The notes under the pieces: generated by a model
The model's input: only the letters and a program-made list of their open reading frames with translations
The model's database searches: none
What the model was told of the DNA's origin: nothing
Program-made: the position numbers and the translations under genes
Part shown: one piece after another, positions 45,001 through 57,000 of the stretch
Layout: every line of letters begins with the position of its first letter
Numbering within the stretch: position 1 is the stretch's first letter
DNA from: Asterias amurensis
Lineage: Eukaryota; Echinodermata; Asteroidea; Forcipulatida; Asteriidae
Length of the DNA stretch: 64,000 nucleotides
Direction of reading: 5' to 3'
Assembly (NCBI RefSeq): GCF_032118995.1
Contig: NC_092648.1
Coordinates: forward strand, 2,123,001 to 2,187,000

Positions 45001-48000
45001 GTGGTCCCCAGATCGCAGAGTAGGGCTTTCAAAACCAAAGATAAATGTATGTAAGCAGGCTTCATACCCGCAAACTTTTCACTGGCAAGCTTTCACTCTT
45101 TGCGCTCATAGTTCAGTCTTTTGTTTCAATAGCCTATCACATCCCTGCTCTATGGACTGTTTCAGGCCCAGAAGTATCGCAACGAGCCCTTGGTGACATT
45201 TGATTTTGGTTGACCACCTGAATCAGTTAAGTGTAGCTCTCACCTTGAAGTGGCCGTCCAGGCTTTTATGTAAGCGATCTCTCCTTTAAAAAAAAGAGTC
45301 AGTGGTTTCCAGTATGTTAAAGTTTGGTCAATATGGTGTGTGTAATCAATGATGTCCTTTGTTTCCTCCCTAGTAACGATAAGACAGAGACTGCATCTTC
45401 TGATGCCCAGCCTGTACCTCCTTGCATCAGTTGGAGTCATGTGAGTGGTCTTCAGTCACCAGTTGAGCTTTGTGTCTTCAGATGGTTGGTTGAATTGACG
45501 AGCATAACTCGGACTTTAAATCCTGAGGTGATGGACATGGTGTCTTGCCTCATGAACCTCTTGGCGTCATTCTATGATAAATACACTCAACAGGTAAGCT
45601 GTCAGCCTTGAGACTGCTATTAAAATAAATTCAGTCTTATCTTCAATAGACCGATCCATTAAGCTCCGCCCCATTGCGTATTGACCAATCACAACGCAAC
45701 GAAGGTCCGACAAATAAGGTCCGGCATGCGTGCGCGTATGCTTGGTGCGCACGGCAGAGTTGTGCAGAAAGGCATTAGAGAGCCCCACGTGTTCTTGCTC
45801 ACACGTGTGTCGTGGGCAGAGCCTACTGGATCGGTCTATTGTTAAAAAGTACAAGCATAAAAATTTTGGTTTTACCTATATACACTGTATACTTTCCTGA
45901 GCTCTGTGAAGAAAAACACAGGCATATTATTCGGATCCCACCCAAGTAAAATGCATGTAATTTTGTTCACTGAGCTCGGGAAAGTACCCAGTTTACAGTG
46001 CTAACACGAATCAGTATGTATGGATAAAATCTAAATTAATTTTACTTTATCTCCACACAAATCTATTACATGTAAGATTAATCTATTGAGCAATCATGGT
46101 CAATTATACATGTTTTTGTCGATCGACCACCCAGCTTGATTATTAATATGTCCTTCTTACTTAAATGTAATTTTTCATTCTCCAAAGTAACCTTTCCTTG
46201 ACTCGTTTATTCCTTATAGGCTTGTTACCGGCCAGTGGATTGTTTGCAGACTATAGAGAAGCTGGTTGATACTTCACTGGTTCCCTTCATGACATCAGCA
46301 ACGTTTTACTCAGTCATGGTGAACCTCAAGTAAGACTCCCCAGTCTCCTAATATTTTTACCTTTCACAAAATAAATGTTTGTCATATTATTGTTAATACA
46401 GACCAATTTCACCATAGACTCTGCAAGTCTTGCTTGAATCAGAGAAATCAAATCTTTAAAAATTCTGTTCATACAGAGTTCTTGAAAATAAAATGACCCA
46501 CATCAATTTGTTGAAAAAACAATTTAAATTTGTTACGCCTAAAAAGTTAAGTCCTATTCTCTGGTTTTCTTTGTTGATTGGTTGAATATATTTTACTTGT
46601 ATATATTCCATGGATACATTATAATTTCCCAACAATATGTTATATGGCCATACACTCTGTTAAACCAAAGTATATGAAGAAACAGAATTGCACACAGTTA
46701 AAGATCAATATGGCTAGGATCACTTGCTCCAATGTAGCGGGACTTGGGTGTTTTTTCGTGGTGGTAACCAATGACTGTTTCAGTTGAGCTTTCCATTGGT
46801 TGATCACCAACCATGCTACCATGGGCAGCGCGCCGTATCACGCTAGCTCTGCGTACGTCTCTAACCCCTGGGAGGGAAACTCCGATCCAGGTCTTTGATT
46901 GGCTATCATATACACGCAAAATTTGAACCGCCATGCGTTTTCAAAAAGCTCTGTACGCCAAAACGCGTGCAAATAAAGATGTACGTATTCACTTTTTTTT
47001 GTCACGCAACACTGAATGCCAAGGCAAGTTTATGACTTTTATTACACACAGCGCATCCAGCGTTTGTGCGACTAACGCCCAACACAGAACGGATCAACCA
47101 CAGGACTAATTGTAATATCCCTTATATTTGGATATTTTGGAGTTACACTTCCAGGGGTTATGATCAAGCAAGGCATGCTGGGAAAAAATGGCGCGGTGAG
47201 ATCGATCACCCCTGGGAACGAGGTTGGTTGATCACTGGCCATTGACCACACCCTTGCACAGTCTTTACCACTCCATTAAGTTTTCTGACAGTCTTTGGTA
47301 TCATTGTGCTTCAACTTTTGCAACTTGCCTTTTCACCTCATTTGTAGGTTTCAGTCATCGCTGAGATATGAAGACAATAAGAAATCGATATATCCATCAT
47401 CGTTACCCGACTTTGGTTGTGATCCGTCTGATGCAGATAGTAATTATCCATCAGTGCGGATTGAATCAACGTGTGGGTTAGCGATTGGTCTGCTGAGATT
47501 GGTGCATATCCTTCTTAAGATTCATAAAGGTGTAGCTGTTAAGGTAGGAACTTTGTCTCACTACTCTGGGATCGATTTTAACAACACGCTAAGTAGAATT
47601 AGGTGATATGTTGATTTACAAACAAGATTCATATTTCAAGACATTTTAAACCATGGCGCCAATAGAGCCTCAATCCCTAATCAATATTTTGGTTTTACGC
47701 TTTCTATTTTGTGCATTGTATCATCATTTTGTACTGGTTTCATTTTAAATATTTTTCTGTTGTGGATCTAAGGGTAACTATTTCAGGAGCTTTATATTTG
47801 ACATGGTTTTTACTGTTGTGATTGATTGCTGATATATATTTTGTATACTTTTACCTTCATTGTTTTATTGATCACATTTGTGGCTCTTATTGTTTAACTT
47901 TTCATGATTTTACTTTTCGTGTTATAGTTTTTCTTATTGTTCCTGTTAACTTCCTGGGAGCATTTTTACAATGGATTTGGCGCTATTTATTATTATTATT

Positions 48001-51000
48001 TTTATTTCTAGTATGCAAGATTGTGTTTATTTATCTATTTATTTATTTGATTTGGTTTTGTTTCACCAGGGTAGCCCCAGTAGTTTTCAATGAACTGTTC
48101 CTCCTGGGACCCTGGATACATACAATACAAAATACATAAATACCGCTGTGCAAAGATAATTCCTTATTCATCTTCATGAGCGAAACCTAGTAAGGGCAAA
48201 TCTTGGCTTGAATCTTGATTTCTCTGTAAAACATGTACTATTTGTGTTTTTCATTCAACCCTTTCCGTTTTATAATTTTTCTCTGTTGCAGTTTTGTCCC
48301 ATCGTGGAGAACACGTATGTCACAACTTATCTAAAAGCAATCTGCAAGAATTCTATCAAGCCCTCATCAAGACTTTGCTTCAACTTTGCAAGATTTGAAC
48401 ATCAGGCTCTGTATTATCTCTTGAGACTCTACCATAGTGTGGTAAGACAGTCTGACAGTCTGACCAACAGACAGACATAAGCTTCTTTTCATTAGTTATT
48501 GTATCTTTATTAACCTAACTGACTCTCAAAGCTGTGACCCGTAGGCCTGAAGATGCCTGTGTAGATGTTGGAGGAAAACCCAGTCTGTTAAACACTTAAA
48601 ACCCTAAGCAAGGCATTAAACCAAACTTGTACCACGTCTTAATAAACCAAGAACAGCACTTTTCCAGCAAAGCTACCAACTCTCCCCGATTCTGCTGAAA
48701 GTTCCCTGAAAATCAACCAATTTTTCCACACACACTGATGAACAAATTTAACAATCTCCCTGATAATGGAAACCTTTTCTCTTATGTTGAATATAATTGT
48801 AAATACCTTTGTAATTGTTGTACAAAATCTCCCTGGTAGCTCTGTTCCAGTGACAAGGGTATCAAGGCCAAAACCAGGGTCAACAGTGGCCCTGGCCTCC
48901 GTATAATTCCTGGCCTGGGCTTTTCCTGTAATCTTGACCATTCCTGATTGTTTTTATCTTCAGGCTCAACAAGCAGAAAGCTGTCATCAGTTCAGCAATG
49001 TATACCACAGCGCTGCACTAACAGTGTTTGCTCGTTTACTACCAGGGGATGAATATTATGTCCAGGAGCTTATGTCAAGCATCTTGTTCAACACAGACTT
49101 CATTGCGTGAGTAACTAGTGTTTTTACAAGATAGTTTACGACACTTAAAACTTTTTAAATTGCTAACCAAGTGACCAAACATGTTTGTTACTGGTTGCAG
49201 TTACCAAAGTCCCACTACATTTTCACTTCTACAGCAAATTTAAAAAGTATAGTCATAGATTGTTTTTTGACAATGTAATTCGGTTTTCTAGACAAAAGTA
49301 CAAAGAAAGTTACAATAAAAGTCACTTGTGAAAGTTTCAGCTGATTATGGTGTCTACTTACTGAGAAAACAGCAAACAACTGCAATGGTATTTTCAATCC
49401 ATCTGCCCTTAGAGAGGTGACAGCAGAAACCAACTGCATCTCTCGTTGCAGCATTCAAGAACGGACACCAACCTTCAGAAATCTGAGTAACGATTCACGC
49501 GTGAATTATTTCTCAGATTCAAATGTTCTTGGATGAAAAATTTTCCAAACAATACTACTTCACAGGGGATCCTTTCTCAAAATAGGTTATCAACAGCTGC
49601 ATTGCTTCTCACCATGTACATTTTTATGCTCATATTTTTTTTTGAGATTTTACCAATCTATGACCAAACCTTTACCACTCATTTTTTAAAAAAACTATTA
49701 TCTTAATCCTTTTCAACTGTTCATAATTTGGTCCCTGTATATCTCAAAGACCTCATAGCCCTTCGTTCTTCTTCACTTTCATCAGCTACCCGAGCCTTCG
49801 CTGTTCTTCAATCGCTCATTTCTAGCTTTCCCCAGGACCCCGCAGTATGACACGCTATGGTGATTGCACCTTTTTAGTCATAGCTCCAACACTTTAGAAC
49901 AAGCTACCCACCCACATTCAAGCAGTTCCTTCATTGGACCCTTTTTAATCTCTACTAAAAACCCATCTGTTTGTCAATCTGGTTATAGCGCTTATAAACT
50001 TCCGTATTAAGCGCTCTATGAATGTTACAATTATCATTATTATTATTTTTACAATCTTCATTCCAGCGAGGGAAGGATTGGAGATCCTATCGCTGTTGAT
50101 CTAGCTGAGCGTCTTCAGATGACCTCATCCAAAGATTCCCAAATCCCAAGCCTTCTTCAGGCTGGACCAACCCGTGGGGAGCTTCTTGAGAATGCTTATA
50201 AGCATCTGCCAAGCATACGGAACCTGTACATGGTGTTCTTTGGGTCTGGGCAGGATGCAATCCTCAAATCAAAGTAAGTTTCCTTTAATTTGTTCTGGTT
50301 GTGAAGCCAAGGACTCTCAGAAAAGCAAACTTAATCACACTGGACAGAAGACAGGGAAGGAAGTTTCAGCTTTAGATGTGGGAGGAAAACCGCAGAGAAT
50401 TATTTCAGGGGAAAACCCAAGCAGTCAGGTAGGGATTGAAAACCCGATCCACATAGTGTTCCTGGTTTGAGTCAAACTGGGGTCCTGTAGGTGGAAGGTG
50501 AAGAAAGATACCACTATGCAACCCGCCCACCAAAAAGTTAAATTCAATTCAATAAACTGTAATCATCCTCAATAGGCAACTACATCGAGTTGAGTGAAAA
50601 GATGAGTAAATGTCAGATGTTGTGGATGCAAAGTGAATTACTAGGAGTCAGATAAATTTGTAGAAACTTAGTGACAATACATATTTTAATATTGCTGTTA
50701 AACCTCCTTTTCAATTATCCTTTCGAAAACTGTGTTTTATTATACTTGTTTTCTATTAATATATATGTATAGTCATGAATAAATTTTGTGTTTTCTATCA
50801 ATGCCTGTTTAATTTTGACTGAATAACTTGTTTTCTTTATAAGTATATCTGTGATTGAATATCAATGTGTGCATAACTGTAAATGAGCAAATTGTTTTCT
50901 TTCAATTCGTATATAACTGTGCAAGAACAACTTGTTTGCTTTCAAATATCCATAATTGCATAACTTGTTTTCCATCAAGTTGTGCTTTACTGTGACTGTA

Positions 51001-54000
51001 TTTAACTTTTTTTCTTTCTATTTTGCTCAAATCTCTGAATGAATAACATGTTTTCTATCTATTCTATTTGGCTTATCTGTGAAAATATTACTTGTTTTCT
51101 ATCTATTCTGATTATATCTGTGATTTAATAACTTGTTTTTCAACAATGTGTGCATGACTGTGGACTTATAACTTGTTTCTTTCTATTTTGCTCATATCTG
51201 TGAATGAATGACTTATGCATAACTGTAAACTGAGAACTTGCTTTCTATCTATTTTGCTCATATCTGTGAATGAGTAACTTGTTTTCTATCTATTCTATTT
51301 TGCTTATCTGTGAATATATTACTTGTTTTCTATCTATTCTGATTATATCTGTGATTGAATAACTTGTTTCTATCTATTTTGCTCATATCTGTGAATTAAT
51401 AACAATTTTCATATCTATTTTCCTTATATCCGTGAAAGAATAACTTGTTTTCTATCTATATTGCTCATATCTGTGAATGAATAACTTGTTTTCTATCTAT
51501 ATTGCTCATATCTGTGAATGAATAACTTGTTTTCTATCTATATTGCTCATATCTGTGAATGAATAACTTGTTTTTTATCTATATTGCTCATATCTGTGAA
51601 TGAATAACTTGTTTTCTATCTTTTTTGCTCATATCTATGAATGAATAACTTGTTTTCTATCTATTTTTCTCATATCTGTGAATGAATAACATGTTTTCTA
51701 TCTATTCTATTTTGCTTATCTGTGAATATATTACTTGTTTTCTATCTATTTTGATTATATCTGTGATTGAATAACTTGTTTCTATCTATTTTGCTCATAT
51801 CTGTGAATGAATAACTTCTTTCTATTTTTTGCTCATATCTGTGAATGAATAATTTGTTTTCTATCGAGGTGTGTTTAAGTGAATGAATAGCTTTTTTTTC
51901 TTTTTCAATGGTATGTAACTGTGAATGAACAGCTTGTTTTCTTCCAATTTATATCCATGATTGAATAACTTGGTTTCTAACAATGAAATATACAACTGTG
52001 TGCGAATGATTAACGCGTTTTTCTTCAATATGTGTATAACTGTGATTGGATATAGCTTGTTTTCTTTCAATGTATCTGTGATTGAATAACTTGATTCCTA
52101 ACAATGTGTGCATACATGTAGCTGTTGAATTGATAACTTGTTTTCTATCTATTTTGCTTACATATATATGTGAATCAATAACTTGTTTTCTATCTTTTTT
52201 TCTTATAAAAATGTGAATGAATAACTTGTTTTCAAAAACTGTGCAAAACTGTGAATTGATAACTTGTTTTCTATCTATTCTATTTTACTTATATCTCTGA
52301 ACGAATAACTTGTTTTCTTTCAATGTATATAACTTTCAATATATATTTGTGATTGAATAACTTTTCCCAAAGTGTGTGCATAGCTCTGAATTGATAACTT
52401 GTTTTCTATCTATTTTACTTATATATGTAATCTCTGATTGAATTACCTGTTTTCTTCAATTTGCGCATAACTGTACTGTGACTGAATAACTTGCTTTCTA
52501 TCTATGTTGTGTATTCTTTCTATTCTTTTTTGCTTATATCTGTGAATGAATACATGTACCTTGTCTTACATTGAGCAATTAAAATGTTAAAAGGTCACCC
52601 AAATTTTTCTGTAATTTTGCTAAAACTTCTTCATGTGCCATTAACCAATTTCTTTAGTATTTCATTGTTTTAATATGTTTTTACTTATCAATGGTACTCA
52701 GATCCAAATGTATACATCAGCCCCATGAGATTGATACATACATTCAGCCTGCATTCACTGGTCCCCTGCTACCTGTTGATTGGATGTTTCTACCACTCCT
52801 TCATTTGCATACAGAAGCACAGAAAGCGTAAGTAAATCAGTTTTGACCATCGGGTTAGTTTAAAAACATAGCTTGCTTCCCTTCACCTAGGTGTGAATAT
52901 ATATTTCATGGGAAGAACCTCTGATCTCTCGATATCTTTTAGAGAAGTGTTGAAGTACCAAAATTGCATTTGGCTTCATAGTTGAAGCTGTAAATTAGTT
53001 CCTGTATTGTTTGAGGACACTTATCAACATGGTTATCTGAATATTTTATTGTTAACTTTCCATAAACTGAAACTGTTAACTGTTGAAAATTTTCAAAACC
53101 ACTCCATATCAGATGATAAATGATAAGGAATTGTAAAAGAATTCAGACAGTATTATTATTTTTTTAGTTTGTTATTTTTTATCTTGTTGACCTTAACCTT
53201 GATAGCCTTTTCAGAATTTTGCAGAAACAAATCTACAGGCTTACTACTCTTATGGGTTCTGAACCTACGACACCAACCATTCTAGAAAAGATAGCTTACC
53301 ACTAGACCACCAACCTGGTCGCTGATGAGAGGCTTGCGCTATTCCTGTAATTAGCAGCGGGACTTGCAATAATTTCATACAGGCCTTCAAATAACCAACA
53401 GCACCCACAGCAACTGCCCTGGTGCCCTGTGCTTTTGCTGTGGTGCCCTTTGCAAAGTTAAAATACAGGTTACAAATTTTCTCAAAGGAGTGCCCCTTAC
53501 CAGAGGAAAATGTCTGTGCCCCTTCATGAACAAAATTAAAGGCCTGTAATAACTTTCTGTTTGTTACCCTAACCACAGAGCTATAAGTATAATGGTTTGT
53601 TCCATAGCTGAAAAAAACCTTAAATTTCTTGTGTTTGTTTATATTTTGAATAGTGAGCTTCATGGAAAATCAGTCAAGGCTCTTCCTTCACATATCCTGA
53701 GTGCTTTAGTGGATACTCTTAGATGGATCTTCATGGTGGAAACATGGAGACCTAAATGTCTAAAGATGGTACCTCAGACAGCCAAGATTGCTCGCATCTT
53801 CTGTGTCTTCCTCATAGGTATATATGACAATATAATGAGCTGTTGCAAACTGCTTACCAACCAAAAGGAACTATGGTATAAATGCAAAAAAATAGTTAAT
53901 GGCCTGACGTTTCGACCCTAGCAGGGTCTTTCTCGTGAGTCTTTCTCGAGAGAGACTCTGCTAGGGTCGAAACGTCAGGCCATTAACAAATTGTTGCAAT

Positions 54001-57000
54001 AACTAATAACAATATATAGTTCTTATAGGAGTTTATCACAATTGAAAGGCGTCTTCAATTGCTCATTGTTAAAACAACAGGTATGTAGGTCTGTGTTTGA
54101 AATGGTACCAATGCCTATATCCTTACAAACTTTAAAGGGTGTCCCCTTCAGCCTTAGGAGTAGTTGGCAACTTGCCCCTGGTGGCAGTTGATTTGGTTTG
54201 ACAGCAGCCCAAATCAGGACATGTTGCCCTCACCTTGAAGTGGCCGTCTGTCCTTGTGATGTCAGGTGATATCACAATAAAAAATATAGTAAATTGTTTA
54301 AAGGAACACTACAGAATTGTTTTTGCTAACAAAACCGTTGCTGGAGGTGTAAGCACTTTATGTAGTTTACCATATACCTAAACTGACAAACCTGATGAAA
54401 GTTTAGATTGATAGGCCATCTGGGTCACGAAAAAAATAGTTAAAAACCGATTGGACAGTTTTGCATGACATCGATGCAAAAAAAAAAATAAACGCTCACT
54501 GAGCGATACACTCCAAAATGCAAAATTAGAGTATTTATTTCTCATCAACTACAACATTTCAGACAGGGATATTTCTACTATTATCATCGTTAGACCGTGT
54601 AAGTTTTATGTAAATCTGTGACCGTCCTGACTTTTATCTTATCAATTCTGTAATGTTCCTTTAAAAAAAGGACAACAAAAGCAGAGGGATAACTCTAAGG
54701 GGATGCAACTTTATTAAGACTCAACACTACCATTTAGATTGGTTCGCTCGTGAAACCTCTCTACTTTTGCTAACTGATCTTAATCCTTTGTAGGGAGTGA
54801 CCTGTTTCTGGAAGACACAGTGCGTCAATATCTTAACCCACTGCTGAGACTCTACACAAAGCCAGAGTATCTCAAACTTCTTGACTTCGATGCTCCTGTG
54901 CCTGGAGTAACATCCTTCTATGATCTGTAAGTTTTAGTCCTAGTCTCCATCTTATAGGTTCATGTTAGATTTGTTTGATTTGAATGCTACCAAGCTGACC
55001 ACTAACTTCACAATGACTAGAATAAGTATCGTGTCTAGTTGCGAAATCACAACTTCTTGATTTGTGCAACTCATAATCATAGACGTTAAACCAATGTTTG
55101 TATGAAGGAGATTGGCTGTTGCCAGCTTTGTGTTTATATCCCCTTGTGGGAGTTTTGCTGAATTCCCTTGACGGGAGATCATTATGAGAGATTTGCCCAT
55201 CACAGCCAGAGCTATGATTGTCATGTATAATCGGACAGACACGATACATGGGATTTGAATTCATGACTTTTCACAATCTAACTCTGATTTATAACCATAA
55301 GATGACTGACATACCGGGTAGTTTTGTTGCCCATGGATGTGCTTACCAACTCAGCTATTTATATTAGCCCTGATGCTGGTGGTCTCCCCATTTTATCAAA
55401 ATCTTTATTAAGAGTACCAGTCAGAAGCCATTTAACCTGTAATTGCTGTATAGCCAGGGATCACACCCAAGTTTAAAATACAACCTGGGAAGCGGCAGCA
55501 AAGGCATCACCTTTGTTTAGATATTTTTTGTAGGATGGTCTGTTCAGAAATTGGCTTGGACTGAAATGTTGTCCTTATCAAGAAGTTTACATTAAAAAAA
55601 CCAAAGAATAAATACAATTATTTTTACACTGAGTTTTCAAAGTTCAAAATTCCCTGGTTTGTTTTACACGTGAATGTGTTTTCTTGATCTTTCCTTGATA
55701 TTCTTGCATTTTAACCAAATGGGTTGACACTTGACAAATTTTGTTTCCATGCAGCTTTATGGAGTTACTGACCCAATATGAAGCTGTGTCATTTGGAGAT
55801 GCACTATTTGCCCATTACATACTACTCCCACTACAGCAGAGATTTGACCTAGGGATACGTAAGGGTCTGTGGGGTGAACACGCTGCTGTACTACGGTCTC
55901 TGAGCCTACCAATATCACAGGTAATTCTTATCATATCAAAGGGGAGACTTTTAGGCAGTTCTTTATCACAGTATTACACTTGCTCAGACCTACGCGCGAA
56001 GTACTGAGCATGCGTGCGCCTCTCAGAGCAGTAAAAAGGGACCAGTCTGTTGCTGCTGCCAGCGTCTCTAAAGTCTCCTATTGTACCACACTTTACATAA
56101 AACAACTTTTTGTTTTTAATTTTAAACTTTCATGAGCAGTTATTGACATCCATTCAACCCATAAAAGCTCTATTGTATCTGTATTAGATATTTTCTTTGT
56201 TTGGCTACTCCCTAACACAAGCTGTGCTTACTTGGCTGTTGCCCCCAATTTCCTGCATTTTGTGTGTCACTCTGCTACATTGATTGAGGAATTGGAAATA
56301 AATCTTGAACTGAACTGAACTTTACTGTTTTACAAAAAATATATTTTTGTGACTTCAAAACAAAGCACTTTTTGCAAAAACCTAAAACAGAGTTTTGTTG
56401 CTCATCAAAAAGAACAGAATACGCACTTTCAAATAAAATCTAAATATGACTTATAAGGTAAGTATTTCTCAACATATAGAATGTTTAAAACATCACATCA
56501 CATTGATAACAAAGATGATGTTTCAGTTGTCTTCTCTTTTAAAGGGTTTGGGTATTTTTTGCAGAAGACAATGTCGACAGATTTACATTAAACTTACGCG
56601 GTTTGAAGATAATGATGGAAGAAAGCTTCCCTTCCAATATCACTTGCTGAGATGTTGCGGTTTTTGAGAAATGAGTAAAACAAGGGAAGCTTAAGAGAAG
56701 CTTTCTACCACCACTATCTTCTACCTGTGTGTATGTGTAACTTAAATGTAAATCTGTGGACATTGTGTTTTGTGTTACAAAAAGTACCCAAACCCTTCAA
56801 TGCCATTTAACTATTTTTGAGAAGGGCTTGATTTTGGCGAGGGGCTTTACATTTGAAAGGTAAAGCAGCCCAGATAACATCCAACATAACTTGTTTGTCT
56901 TCCATTTAATCTTCCAGCTCATCTTGCCGATAGATAACTTCCTTTATCCTCAAGAAACCAACCCGGATCTTCTCAGCATCTACATGAGCTCTCTAATCAG

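Noticed and set aside
50745..52560. CRISPR-like array
   Set aside because: No unique spacers of constant length; the whole 41-base unit repeats. The context is eukaryotic intron.
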